Source of the DNA: Janibacter sp. HTCC2649
GTDB taxonomy: Bacteria; Actinomycetota; Actinomycetes; Actinomycetales; Dermatophilaceae
Length of the DNA stretch: 64,000 nt
Reading direction: 5' to 3'
Assembly: GCF_000152705.1 (NCBI RefSeq)
Contig: NZ_CH672413.1
Span: 1,401,978-1,465,977, forward strand
Both the position numbers and the translations under genes were made by a program. Below are positions 10,032 to 19,153 of this stretch, piece after piece. The notes below the pieces were generated by a model. It saw only the letters and a list, made by a program, of their open reading frames with translations. It did not search any database and was not told the DNA's origin. The first letter of the stretch is position 1. Each line of letters begins with the position of its first letter.

Positions 10032-12277
10032 CCCCGACCCCAGCTCACGAAGTCAGCGGTGCGATCAGTGCCCTCATCCAGGGGCGGCACCAGCAGCCCC
10101 ACGACCTCCTCGGCCAGCACCTCGAGGACGGCGGCCTGCGCATCCGCGCCCTGCGGCCCATGGCGACATCGGTGCGGGTGCGGTTCGAGGACGGCGAGGA
10201 GCTGACCCTCGACCACGAGGCCGAAGGTGTGTGGACGGCGGTGCGTCCGGCCACGACGAAGACGATGGACTACCGCCTGCTCGTCGCGTGGGCCGACGGC
10301 ATCGAGCACCTCCAGGACGACCCCTACCGCTTTGCCCCGACCCTGGGCGAGATCGACCTGCACCTCGTCGGTGAGGGCCGGCACGAGGAGCTGTGGACCG
10401 TGCTCGGCGCGCGGGTGCACGAGTACCCCGGCCCCCTGGGGACCGTGCGCGGCACGTCGTTCGCGGTGTGGGCCCCGCGAGCCAAGGCCGTCCGTGTCGT
10501 CGGTGACTTCAACGGCTGGGACGGGCGGATCCACCCGATGCGCCTCATCGGAGCAAGCGGCGTGTGGGAGCTGTTCATCCCCGACATCGGTGCCGGCTCG
10601 ATCTACAAGTACGAGATCCGCGGCGCCGATGACATCGTGCGCGCCAAGGCCGACCCGATGGCGCGCCGCACCGAGGTGCCACCGCTGACCGGTTCGGTCG
10701 TCGACGAGGCGCACCACGAGTGGGCCGACACGTCGTGGATGACGGCGCGCGCGGCCGGCAACCCGCACACCGGTCCGATGAGCGTCTACGAGGTCCACCT
10801 CGGTTCATGGCGTCAGGGCCTGTCCTACCGCGATCTCGCCGAGCACCTCGTCAACTACGTCGTCGACCTCGGGTTCACCCACGTCGAGTTCATGCCGGTG
10901 ATGGAGCACCCCTACGGGCCGTCGTGGGGTTACCAGGTGACCGGCTACTACGCGCCGACGTCGCGCTTCGGGACGCCGGACGACTTCAAGTTCCTCGTGG
11001 ACACGTTGCACCAGGCCGGAATTGGCGTCATCCTCGACTGGGTTCCCGGCCACTTCCCTCGTGACGAGTGGGCGCTGGCGCGCTTCGACGGACTGCCTCT
11101 CTACGAGCACCCGGACCCCCGGCGCGGGGACCAGCCCGACTGGGGCACCCACATCTTCAACTTCGGCCGGCTCGAGGTCCGCAACTTCCTCGTCGCCAAC
11201 GCGCTCTACTGGCTCGAGGAGTTCCACATCGACGGCCTGCGGGTCGACGCCGTGGCCTCGATGCTCTACCTCGACTACTCCCGCAACGACGGTGAGTGGC
11301 TGCCCAACATCCACGGCGGACGCGAGCACCTCGAAGCCATCGGGCTGCTCCAGGAGACCAACGCCACGGCCTACAAGCGGGTCCCCGGCATCGTCACGAT
11401 CGCGGAGGAGTCCACGTCCTGGCCGGGCGTCACCAAGGAGACGAGCGGCGGCGGTCTCGGGTTCGGCCTGAAGTGGAACATGGGCTGGATGAACGACACG
11501 CTGCGCTATCTCGCCGAGAAGCCGATCGACCGGCAGCACCACCACCACAAGCTGACGTTCGCCCTCATGTACGCGTTCAGCGAGAACTACCTGCTGCCCA
11601 TCAGCCACGACGAGGTCGTCCACGGCAAGGGTTCGCTCGTCAACAAGGCACCGGGCAACCGGACCGAGCAGCTCGCGACCGTGCGGGCCTTCCTCGCCTA
11701 CATGTGGGCGCACCCCGGCAAGCAGCTGATCTTCATGGGCTGTGAGTTCGCGCAGCCCAGCGAGTGGGCCGACGGCAAGTCGCTCGACTGGTGGCTGCTC
11801 GACCAGCCCGGCCACTACCGGGTCCACAACCTCGTCAAGGAGCTCAACCGGGTCTACCGCGCCCACCCTGCTTTGTGGACGCTCGATGCACAGTCCGCCG
11901 GGTTCGAGTGGCTCGACGCCGACGACAACCTCGGCAACACCTACTCGTTCGTGCGGTTCGAGGACGCGGGTCGCGAGACCGGTGACGTCGTTGCGGCCGT
12001 CGTGAACTTCGGCGGCGACTCCAAGGAGTGGCTGCGAGTCGGTGTGCCTCGCGGCGGCCGGTGGCAGGTGCTGCTCGACACGAGTGGCTACGACCAGCAC
12101 GGCACGCCCAGTCAGGCCGGGCTCGAGTTCGACGCGGTCGAGGAACCCTGGAACAACCAGCCGTTCCACGTCACCGTCCGCCTCGCCGGCCTGACCACGA
12201 TCTACCTCGCGCCCGTCGTCGACGAGCCACAACCCGTTGCCGAGCCGAAGCTCGTGACCCAGGAGGAAGCCAAGTGA
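10028..12277 (+). CDS. glgB: 1,4-alpha-glucan branching enzyme GlgB
   Basis: GlgB cuts alpha-1,4 chains and re-attaches them in alpha-1,6 linkage. The 749-residue protein has an N-terminal GlgB-specific module, a CBM48 module and a GH13 barrel with Asp407 (GLRVDAV), Glu460 (TIAEEST) and Asp528 (ISHDEVVHG). The start is GTG 10028, overlapping the mak stop by four bases with GGAGGA upstream. It overlaps pgm in the same way. Length and domain order match the glgB partners of GlgE in mycobacteria and streptomycetes. Confidence 0.96.
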   Translation: MTPTPAHEVSGAISALIQGRHQQPHDLLGQHLEDGGLRIRALRPMATSVRVRFEDGEELTLDHEAEGVWTAVRPATTKTMDYRLLVAWADGIEHLQDDPYRFAPTLGEIDLHLVGEGRHEELWTVLGARVHEYPGPLGTVRGTSFAVWAPRAKAVRVVGDFNGWDGRIHPMRLIGASGVWELFIPDIGAGSIYKYEIRGADDIVRAKADPMARRTEVPPLTGSVVDEAHHEWADTSWMTARAAGNPHTGPMSVYEVHLGSWRQGLSYRDLAEHLVNYVVDLGFTHVEFMPVMEHPYGPSWGYQVTGYYAPTSRFGTPDDFKFLVDTLHQAGIGVILDWVPGHFPRDEWALARFDGLPLYEHPDPRRGDQPDWGTHIFNFGRLEVRNFLVANALYWLEEFHIDGLRVDAVASMLYLDYSRNDGEWLPNIHGGREHLEAIGLLQETNATAYKRVPGIVTIAEESTSWPGVTKETSGGGLGFGLKWNMGWMNDTLRYLAEKPIDRQHHHHKLTFALMYAFSENYLLPISHDEVVHGKGSLVNKAPGNRTEQLATVRAFLAYMWAHPGKQLIFMGCEFAQPSEWADGKSLDWWLLDQPGHYRVHNLVKELNRVYRAHPALWTLDAQSAGFEWLDADDNLGNTYSFVRFEDAGRETGDVVAAVVNFGGDSKEWLRVGVPRGGRWQVLLDTSGYDQHGTPSQAGLEFDAVEEPWNNQPFHVTVRLAGLTTIYLAPVVDEPQPVAEPKLVTQEEAK

Positions 12278-13938
12278 CCGAGTCTCGTGCAGGACAGCTG
12301 GCCCAGCCCTCAGACCTCGTCGACCTGCCTCATCTGGTCACGGCCTACTACGAGCTGAAGCCGGATCCGGACAACATCGACCAGCAGGTCGCGTTCGGGA
12401 CCTCGGGACACCGCGGCTCGTCGCTCAACACCGCGTTCAACGAGGACCACATCCTCGCGACCACGCAGGCGATCGTCGACTACCGGAAGTCCCAGGGGTT
12501 CGACGGTCCGCTCTTCCTCGGCCGTGACACCCATGGGCTGTCCGAGCCGGCGTGGGCCTCCGCGCTCGAGGTGCTCGTCGCCAACGACGTCACCGTGCTC
12601 GTCGACTCGGCCGATCGCTACACGCCGACACCTGCGGTGTCGCACGCGATCCTCACGGCCAACCGCGGCAAGGTCACCGGCGTTGACGGTGTGCCGGCCG
12701 GCGCCGGTCTCGCTGACGGCATCGTCGTCACGCCGTCGCACAACCCGCCCTACGACGGAGGCTTCAAGTACAACCCGCCGCACGGCGGGCCCGCGGACTC
12801 GGATGCCACCAAGATCATCGCCGCCCGCGCCAACGAGCTCATCCGCGCTGGACTCGAAGGCGTGAAGCGAATCCCGTTCTCCCGGGCTCGCGCTGGCGCC
12901 CAGTCGTACGACTTCATGGGCACCTACGTCGACGACCTGCCCAACGTCGTCGACCTCGCCCGCATCAAGGACGCGGGCATCCGCATCGGCGCCGACCCCT
13001 TGGGCGGTGCCGCAGTGGACTACTGGGGCGCCATCGCGGATCGACACGGCATCGACCTCACCGTGGTCAACCCGTTGGTCGATGCGACGTGGCGCTTCAT
13101 GACGCTCGACTGGGACGAGAAGATCCGAATGGACTGCTCGTCGCCCTCGGCGATGGCCTCGCTCATCAAGCGCAAGGACGAGTACGACATCGCCACCGGC
13201 AACGACGCCGACTCCGACCGCCACGGCATCGTCACCCCCGACGCCGGCCTGATGAACCCCAACCACTACCTTGCTGTCGCAATCCAGTACCTCTACGGCG
13301 GAGCGCGCCCCCAGTGGCGTGAGGACGGCTACATCGGCAAGACCCTCGTCTCCAGCTCGATGATCGACCGTGTGGCTGCCGACCTCGGCCGCAGGCTCGT
13401 CGAGGTGCCGGTCGGCTTCAAGTGGTTCGTGCCCGGCCTGCTCGACGGCTCCGGCCCGTTCGGTGGTGAGGAGTCCGCCGGTGCGTCCTTCCTCCGCATG
13501 GACGGTTCCGTGTGGACCACCGACAAGGACGGCATCATCCTCGCGCTGCTCGCGTCCGAGATCCTCGCCGCGACGGGCAAGTCCCCGAGCCAGCACTACG
13601 GCGAGCTGACCGCGAAACACGGCACACCGGCATACGCGCGCATTGACGCACCGGCCAACCGCGAGCAGAAGGCCAAACTCGGCGCGCTCACCCCCGACGC
13701 CGTGACCGCCGAATCCCTTGCGGGAGAACCGATCACGGCCAAGCTCACCGAGGCACCCGGCAACGGGGCAGCCATCGGCGGGCTCAAGGTCGTCACCGAG
13801 TCGGCATGGTTCGCGGCCCGGCCCAGTGGAACCGAGGACGTCTACAAGATCTACGCCGAGTCCTTCAAGGGCGCCGAGCACCTCGCCCAGGTCCAGGCCG
13901 AGGCCAAGGACGTCGTCAGCGCCGCCCTCGGAGCCTGA
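12274..13938 (+). CDS. pgm: phosphoglucomutase (alpha-D-glucose phosphate-specific)
   Basis: Pgm interconverts glucose 1-phosphate and glucose 6-phosphate, linking GlgP product to central metabolism and glucose 6-phosphate to glucan precursors. The 554-residue protein has the phospho-serine loop TPSHNPP (Ser155), the magnesium loop DADSDRHG, the sugar-binding GGEESAG and the phosphate-binding RPSGTEDVYK. GTG 12274 overlaps the glgB stop by four bases, so it is the last gene of the glucan operon. It converges with the ATP-grasp gene across 26 bp, where I see no terminator hairpin. Confidence 0.94.
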   Translation: MTESRAGQLAQPSDLVDLPHLVTAYYELKPDPDNIDQQVAFGTSGHRGSSLNTAFNEDHILATTQAIVDYRKSQGFDGPLFLGRDTHGLSEPAWASALEVLVANDVTVLVDSADRYTPTPAVSHAILTANRGKVTGVDGVPAGAGLADGIVVTPSHNPPYDGGFKYNPPHGGPADSDATKIIAARANELIRAGLEGVKRIPFSRARAGAQSYDFMGTYVDDLPNVVDLARIKDAGIRIGADPLGGAAVDYWGAIADRHGIDLTVVNPLVDATWRFMTLDWDEKIRMDCSSPSAMASLIKRKDEYDIATGNDADSDRHGIVTPDAGLMNPNHYLAVAIQYLYGGARPQWREDGYIGKTLVSSSMIDRVAADLGRRLVEVPVGFKWFVPGLLDGSGPFGGEESAGASFLRMDGSVWTTDKDGIILALLASEILAATGKSPSQHYGELTAKHGTPAYARIDAPANREQKAKLGALTPDAVTAESLAGEPITAKLTEAPGNGAAIGGLKVVTESAWFAARPSGTEDVYKIYAESFKGAEHLAQVQAEAKDVVSAALGA

Positions 13939-13964
13939 GCACGTTCGACAACACGACTGATTGG

Positions 13965-15227
13965 TCAGCTGGGGTTGGAGGTCAGCCGGTGCTGCTCGTC
14001 GGTGAGCCACATGCCGAGCAGGCCGCCGAAGTGACCCTCGAACTTCTCCCACTCGTGCGTGGGATAGGTCTGGTGGATCGTCGTCTGGAGCAGCTTGCGG
14101 AACTCGTCGGACCCGATCCATTCGTGCACCATCTCGTCGACGTGCGACAGTGACGTGGCGCAGAACTCCTGGTAGCGCTCGGTGTCGAAGTAGTCGTCGG
14201 CCAGCCCCTGGTAGGCCTCGAGCTTGGCCTTGTAGTCCAGCGCCCCGTCGTCGGCGATCGTGAACCACGGGTCGGTGTCGACCTGGGTGCGGGCCTTGCG
14301 ACCCGTGACGACGCAGAAGACCGACCACCGCAGCAGCGCCTTCATCGCCCACGGGAAGTAGTAGTGCAGTGACGTCACCGCCACGTCGGGGCAGGCATTG
14401 GCGTAGTCGATCGGGTAGACGACCCCGTCCTTCACGAGCATCTCGCAGGAGTTGAACTCCCACCGGAAGAACGCGTTGACGGTCTGGGCGATGGTGACCG
14501 CCTCGCGACCCACGTCCTCCGCGAGGAAGCCGTGCTCCACGGCGTACCGGTTGTGCATGGGCTCGTCCGGCTGGAACTTCATCGTCATCGTCTCGGGGCC
14601 GATGGTGAGGGCGCGCGCGAAGACCTCGAAGCCGGCCACGGACTTCTGCAGGTGCATGAGCATCTCGCCGGAGTCGTCGTAGGCGTGGTGCAGTGCCTCA
14701 CGGTCCTTGATCATCGAGACCCCACGCCAGCCGCCACCGTCGAAGGGCTTCATGAACATCGGGTAGCCGAGCTCGTCGGCGATGGCATCGAGGTCGAACC
14801 CCTTGTTGTAGCGGCTCGACGTGAAGGCCCAACGGGCGTTGTCCACCGGGTTCTTGTAGGGCACGAGCACGGTGTCGGGCACGTGCATCCCCAGCCGCAT
14901 GAGCGCGCAGTAGGCCGAGTGCTTCTCCATCGACTGGAACGTGAAGGGGCTGTTGAGCAGGTAGACGTCGTCCATGAGCGAGACCTTCTTGAGCCACTCG
15001 CGCGGGTGGTAGTACCAGTACGCGAGCCGGTCGATCACGAGGTCCTGCCGCGGACGGTCGCGCAGGTTGAACGGCTCGATCGTCAAGCGCTCCGAGCTGA
15101 CCCGGTGGTCCGCACCGTCGGCCGTGCGGATCACCCCGAGGCGCCGAGCCAGGGCCTCGAACGCGGCCGGCCAGTCGTCCTCCGCCCCGAGGAGGAGCCC
15201 GATGAGGTGGTCGGTCTTCGGTGCCAT
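13965..15227 (-). CDS. ATP-grasp domain protein of unknown substrate
   Basis: The 420-residue protein looks like an ATP-grasp ligase, which joins a carboxylate to an amine or thiol through an acyl phosphate. The visible parts are a phosphate-gripping lysine and glycine loop (MFMKPFDGGGWRGV) and a metal-binding region (FNSCEMLVKDGVVYPIDYANACPD). ATG 15227 follows a GAAGGA ribosome site. It is last in a minus-strand run with two esterases and a thioredoxin-like gene, 54 bases after the nearer esterase. I do not recognise a specific pathway. The pairing of a ligase with two hydrolases suggests making and trimming an amide or ester, which is inference. Confidence 0.7.
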   Translation of the reverse strand: MAPKTDHLIGLLLGAEDDWPAAFEALARRLGVIRTADGADHRVSSERLTIEPFNLRDRPRQDLVIDRLAYWYYHPREWLKKVSLMDDVYLLNSPFTFQSMEKHSAYCALMRLGMHVPDTVLVPYKNPVDNARWAFTSSRYNKGFDLDAIADELGYPMFMKPFDGGGWRGVSMIKDREALHHAYDDSGEMLMHLQKSVAGFEVFARALTIGPETMTMKFQPDEPMHNRYAVEHGFLAEDVGREAVTIAQTVNAFFRWEFNSCEMLVKDGVVYPIDYANACPDVAVTSLHYYFPWAMKALLRWSVFCVVTGRKARTQVDTDPWFTIADDGALDYKAKLEAYQGLADDYFDTERYQEFCATSLSHVDEMVHEWIGSDEFRKLLQTTIHQTYPTHEWEKFEGHFGGLLGMWLTDEQHRLTSNPS

Positions 15228-15281
15228 GTGCGGTCCTTCGCTGTTGGTGTTGCAGGGTTGGGTGCTGCGACGGTCCAGAGG

Positions 15282-16028
15282 TCAGACGAAACGCGGGAGG
15301 TGGTGCGCCAGCTGTCTGCGCCACCACGGCCAGTCATGAGCCGAGTCGTGTCCCCACACGTCCAGCTCATGCCGAATTCCTTTGTCCCACAGCAGTTGTG
15401 AGAACTCACGGGTCGACGACAGCGCACCAGTCGGCGACTCCTCGAACGGCCCCTCCCCCACGACAAGGAGGATCGACAACCGCTCGCGCAGCCAGTCGAG
15501 GTGGTCACCGTGCAAACCCGGAACGTATGCCGTCGGGTTGGCGAAGTAGGTCGCGTCACCGAGGTCGCCCCACGAGTTCCACGTCGTGGGGTCGTAGTTG
15601 CCGGAGAAGCCGATGGCCAGCGGTGCGAGGTCGGCGCGCTGCAGGGCGAACTGCACCGCGTGGTATGCACCCAACGAGACGCCGAACGTGATGAGCTCGG
15701 GCTCCTCGCTGGTCTGGTCGGCGATCCACGGGACGACGGCGTGCTCGACCCACGAGTGATAGGCGCTGTGCCTGGCCGCGCGCTCGTCGGTGGGAATGTC
15801 GTTGGCCGACCATGTCCAACCGTCCAGCGAGTCGACGGTGAAGACGCTCACGCGCCCTGCCTCGACGAGGTCGCCGATGGCATCGAGCATGCCGTTGCTC
15901 TCGAAGTCCGCAGCGCTCCCACCCTCGCTCGGGAAGGCCAGCAGTGGGCGCCCGTAGTGGCCGTGACGCACCACGGTGAGCTCGGCGTCATGGCCGGGCA
16001 CTCGGAGGCGGGCTTCAGCGCGGTGCAT
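15282..16028 (-). CDS. uncharacterised esterase (alpha/beta hydrolase, COG4947-like)
   Basis: This 248-residue protein has an alpha/beta-hydrolase nucleophile elbow GVSLG with Ser118 and a late histidine in GHDSAHDWPWW near residue 230, matching small bacterial esterases of the COG4947/esterase D type. No signal peptide is seen, so it is cytoplasmic. I start it at ATG 16028, where AGGATAGGA overlaps the stop of the upstream esterase gene; an in-frame ATG at 16055 would overlap that gene further and lacks its own ribosome site. Substrate unknown. Confidence 0.75.
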   Translation of the reverse strand: MHRAEARLRVPGHDAELTVVRHGHYGRPLLAFPSEGGSAADFESNGMLDAIGDLVEAGRVSVFTVDSLDGWTWSANDIPTDERAARHSAYHSWVEHAVVPWIADQTSEEPELITFGVSLGAYHAVQFALQRADLAPLAIGFSGNYDPTTWNSWGDLGDATYFANPTAYVPGLHGDHLDWLRERLSILLVVGEGPFEESPTGALSSTREFSQLLWDKGIRHELDVWGHDSAHDWPWWRRQLAHHLPRFV

Positions 16029-16033
16029 GCGTC

Positions 16034-17089
16034 CTATCCTTGCGCTTCCCCCCACAGGTCCCGCAACACTTCGGTGAGATGAGGGTCGAGCGCGTCGCGC
16101 CAGGCGGTGTAGTTGTGGAGGTCCGGGACCTCGGTGAGGGTCACGTGGTGACCCGCTCGCTTCAGCGCAGCGGCCATCACCCGGTTGTTGCCGACGTTCT
16201 CCTCGAGGGAGCCGCAGGTCAGGCCGATGCGCAAGGGCCGTTGCGTGGAGCGCGTGTCGAGGACTTCCTGGACCCGGCGCGAGATCCGCCCGAAGTACTT
16301 GTAGGAGCTCTCCTGGTCATCGAGGCGGGCCTGGAAGAAGGACCCCGACTGGGAGAACACTCCCCCGATGTCCTCGACGTCGAGCAAGCCGACGAGCAGA
16401 GCCGTCAGACCGCCCAGGCTGGCACCCACGACGACGACCGGGCCGGCAATGGGCGCCGCCTCAGCCAGACGCGAAAAGCCCTGTCCCGCAATGGTTCTCA
16501 GATACTGCGGCGACCCGGAGTACCACGCATCACGAAGCACGGGATGGGCCAACGCCACGCGGAACGGCGGCAGCTCCCCTGCGGCAATCTTGGCGCCCGC
16601 GAACTGGGTGATCGACGCCAGCTGGTCGTACTCCGGACCGTCGTTGACGAGGAGGAGCGGCAGGGACTGCCCCTCCGTACCCTCGGGCGCCCACACCGTC
16701 ACCGGCACGTCGTCCGCCGTCTCGCCCTCCAACGCAAGGGGGGTGAACCCACCGGAGACGGAAGGTGCCGACAGCCAGGACGGCACGGCATACCCCGGCA
16801 TCTGCATCACCGAACGTGAGCCGAACGCGGTCTCGACGACGAGCGGGTTGTCCGGGTCGAGAATCGTCTCCGCGGCGACGCCGCCCTCGACGGGTCGGGT
16901 CACGATGAAGCGGTACTCGATACGTTGCAGGTCCGGGCGCGGAAGGGCCAGCTCCCACACCTCGTCGACGAGGGCGAACTCGCGCCCACCCGGGATGACC
17001 GGATCGCAGTCGAGCACGACCGAGAGGACCGCGCCCTCACCCGGGGCGAACCGGAATCGGACGTGGTCGTCGAGCAGTTTGGGCGGCAC
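16034..17089 (-). CDS. enterochelin-esterase-like hydrolase
   Basis: The 351-residue protein has an N-terminal beta-rich module followed by a hydrolase domain with GASLGG (Ser224) and a late His in LHNYTAWRDAL, the plan of Fes/IroE-type trilactone esterases. It starts at GTG 17089, one base after the stop of the thioredoxin-like gene and without a good ribosome site, so translation is probably coupled. No siderophore genes are nearby, so a siderophore role is doubtful; relatives with this two-part plan also act on other esters. Five bases separate it from the next esterase. Confidence 0.75.
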   Translation of the reverse strand: MPPKLLDDHVRFRFAPGEGAVLSVVLDCDPVIPGGREFALVDEVWELALPRPDLQRIEYRFIVTRPVEGGVAAETILDPDNPLVVETAFGSRSVMQMPGYAVPSWLSAPSVSGGFTPLALEGETADDVPVTVWAPEGTEGQSLPLLLVNDGPEYDQLASITQFAGAKIAAGELPPFRVALAHPVLRDAWYSGSPQYLRTIAGQGFSRLAEAAPIAGPVVVVGASLGGLTALLVGLLDVEDIGGVFSQSGSFFQARLDDQESSYKYFGRISRRVQEVLDTRSTQRPLRIGLTCGSLEENVGNNRVMAAALKRAGHHVTLTEVPDLHNYTAWRDALDPHLTEVLRDLWGEAQG

Positions 17090-17090
17090 C

Positions 17091-18083
17091 TCAGAAGAGG
17101 GCGTTCATCAGCGCGGTGCGACCCTTGCGCACGCGCTCGTCGTGGTTGCCGACGACGTTGAACAGCTCGAGCAGGTGCTTGCGCGCCTTGTCGCGGTCCT
17201 CGCCCTCGGTCGCCTTGACCGTGTCGATGAGCCGGGTGAAGGCATCGGCCACGTGCCCACCGAGGACATCGAGATCGGCGACGGCGATCTGCGCGTCGAC
17301 GTCCCCCGGGGACGCGGCAGCTGCGGCGCGGGCCGCCTGGAGGTCGACGCCGTCCGTGCGCATCATCAGCTTCACCTGGGCGAGACCGAGCTCGGCCTCG
17401 TGGTCCTTCGGGTTCTGCGCAAGTGCCTTCTCGTATGCCGTGACCGCACCTTCGAGATCGCCTGCATCGATCGCGTCGTAGGCCTCCTGGATGAGCGGGG
17501 GCAGCGCGGGCATCTCGTCGACGCCCGACGCAGCGCCGGGGACCTGGCCGAGCTCGACCCGCCCGGTGATGCCGTTCTGGACAGCGGCCTGCACGAGCTG
17601 GTCAAGGATGGTGCGGATCTCGTCGTCCTGCGGGATGCCCGGGAAGAGCGGGACGGGCTGGCCCTGGAGGAGGCCGAACGTCACCGGCACGCTGAGCTGG
17701 CCGAAGGCCTGCACGATGACCGGCTGGAACGCCTGGAGGATCGACGGGGACTTCTGCACATCGGCCGACACGACGAAGAGTCGGCCTTCGAGCTGCGCGG
17801 CGACGGCAGCGACGCGCTCGGCGAGGCCGATGGTCTGCTCGTGGGCCGAGGACCAGATGACGAGCACGGCAGGGACCTGAAGGGTCCGGTTCATCACCTC
17901 GGAGAACGTGGCATCCGTGGCCTCGACGAGGATGCCGTCGGGCAGGTCCGCCGCAGCCGTCCCCGTGGCCGTGGCCGGAGTCGCCGATGGAGTCGCAGCC
18001 GCTCCTGTGGGCGTGGTGGAGGCGAGGGCGGAGAGGTCGATGGCGCCGCGGGCGCCCCAGGGAGGTGTGGGGGTGGTGCTCAT
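17091..18083 (-). CDS. tetratricopeptide thioredoxin-like protein lacking the CxxC motif
   Basis: The 330-residue protein has a Pro/Thr/Ala-rich N-terminal linker (1-45), a thioredoxin fold (50-155) and C-terminal TPR-like helices (about 190-330), the layout of YbbN/CnoX co-chaperones and of mycobacterial Rv1324. Where thioredoxin has WCGPC it reads WSSAH (residues 77-81), so both redox cysteines are absent and it cannot be a dithiol reductase. A chaperone or holdase role is likely by family. It heads the run with the two esterases and the ATP-grasp gene. From memory, Rv1324 also lies close to glgB-glgE-glgP in Mycobacterium tuberculosis, so the proximity to the glucan operon is conserved. 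Confidence 0.8.
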   Translation of the reverse strand: MSTTPTPPWGARGAIDLSALASTTPTGAAATPSATPATATGTAAADLPDGILVEATDATFSEVMNRTLQVPAVLVIWSSAHEQTIGLAERVAAVAAQLEGRLFVVSADVQKSPSILQAFQPVIVQAFGQLSVPVTFGLLQGQPVPLFPGIPQDDEIRTILDQLVQAAVQNGITGRVELGQVPGAASGVDEMPALPPLIQEAYDAIDAGDLEGAVTAYEKALAQNPKDHEAELGLAQVKLMMRTDGVDLQAARAAAAASPGDVDAQIAVADLDVLGGHVADAFTRLIDTVKATEGEDRDKARKHLLELFNVVGNHDERVRKGRTALMNALF

Positions 18084-18107
18084 GCAGATGATTCTCTCAA
18101 AGAGCGA

Positions 18108-18139
18108 ACCGGCCCCGCGCCCGAGGGCGTGGAGCCGGT
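18108..18139 (-). terminator. hairpin 3' of the lipoprotein gene
   Basis: ACCGGC and GCCGGT (18108-18113, 18134-18139), continued inward by CCGCGCCC/GGGCGTGG, make a GC-rich stem 19 bases past the lipoprotein stop. No T tract follows, as is common in GC-rich actinobacteria. Confidence 0.45.
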
Positions 18140-18157
18140 CCTGATCGAGGGGTCAGC

Positions 18158-19153
18158 TCACTTGGCGGTGGCCGAGACGAGCTGCTCGTCGGCTCCCACG
18201 GCGGTGGCCGCACCCTTGGCCGGGATGACCATGATGATGTTCTCGAGACTGGTGATGCTGACGCTCGACGTGGCCTTGGTCTTGCCCACGAGCTTGCTGT
18301 AGCTGGCGGGGATCACCAGTTCTTTGGCGGCCTTGCTGGTCGAGATGACATCGAGCCGCGTCAGCTGACCGAACGTCACCGTGCCGCCGTCGGCCAGGCG
18401 GAAGGCGATGATGTTCTGGGGCACGGACGTGTGCCGTTGGCTGAAGTACGCGAGCTTCCCCAGCGACTTGACCTGGCCCGCTGCCGAGGTGCGCAGGGCG
18501 GTGGCGTAGGCGTCGGCCGTCGTGACCTCCTTGGAGGCCGTCGGCTTCGGGTAGTTCAACGCACCGGCGTAGGTGGCGAGGGCCGCCTCCGGCGCCATGG
18601 GGGCGCCGGACTTGTCCGTCGCCTTGACGAGCGGTGAGCCACTGGCAAGGTCACCCATGGCAGGCACGCTCGTGCCCGGCAGCATCGGCACGGAGGCATA
18701 GACCTTGAAGGGGTCGGCCGGGGCGGTCGACATGAGCACGTGCAGCGTCTGGGTCTTGCTCGCCTCGTCGAGGGTGCCGACGAGGATGGCGCGCGGCCAC
18801 GCCTTGCCGCGCGAGATCGCGACCACCTTGGGGTTGCTCGACTTCTGCAGGGGGTCGGACGAGGCGACGGCACCGATCCTGGTGGCGGCCTGCGCCTGGG
18901 CCAACGCAGCGGCGGCGAGAACGGTCGGCTGCAACGTGGTTGCCTCGGCGCCCTTCGCGGCGCGAGCCGCCACAGCAGCATCGAGGACCCGAGCGGCGAC
19001 GTTCCCGGCGCCGTCGACGTTGAGTGGCGCCGTGTCGGTGCGCTCGGCCGGTGCGTCGTGGACGCCCACGATGCTCGCGCCCAGTCCGCAGCCGGTGAGG
19101 CTCGCAGCGAGGGTCAGGCCGACGAATGAGGTGGTGAGGGTGCGGCGGTTCAT
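18158..19153 (-). CDS. putative envelope lipoprotein of unknown function
   Basis: The 331-residue protein begins with a charged n-region, a hydrophobic stretch and a lipobox LTGC (Cys22), so it should be exported and lipid-anchored outside the cell membrane. The rest has no motif I recognise and is rich in Ala, Thr, Lys and Ser. The start overlaps the stop of the upstream membrane protein as ATGA, with GAGGAG as ribosome site. The pair probably work together at the envelope. Confidence 0.7.
   Translation of the reverse strand: MNRRTLTTSFVGLTLAASLTGCGLGASIVGVHDAPAERTDTAPLNVDGAGNVAARVLDAAVAARAAKGAEATTLQPTVLAAAALAQAQAATRIGAVASSDPLQKSSNPKVVAISRGKAWPRAILVGTLDEASKTQTLHVLMSTAPADPFKVYASVPMLPGTSVPAMGDLASGSPLVKATDKSGAPMAPEAALATYAGALNYPKPTASKEVTTADAYATALRTSAAGQVKSLGKLAYFSQRHTSVPQNIIAFRLADGGTVTFGQLTRLDVISTSKAAKELVIPASYSKLVGKTKATSSVSITSLENIIMVIPAKGAATAVGADEQLVSATAK

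Noticed and set aside
16034-17089. siderophore (enterobactin-type) esterase
   Set aside because: The hydrolase plan is similar, but no siderophore synthesis, uptake or iron regulator genes are near.
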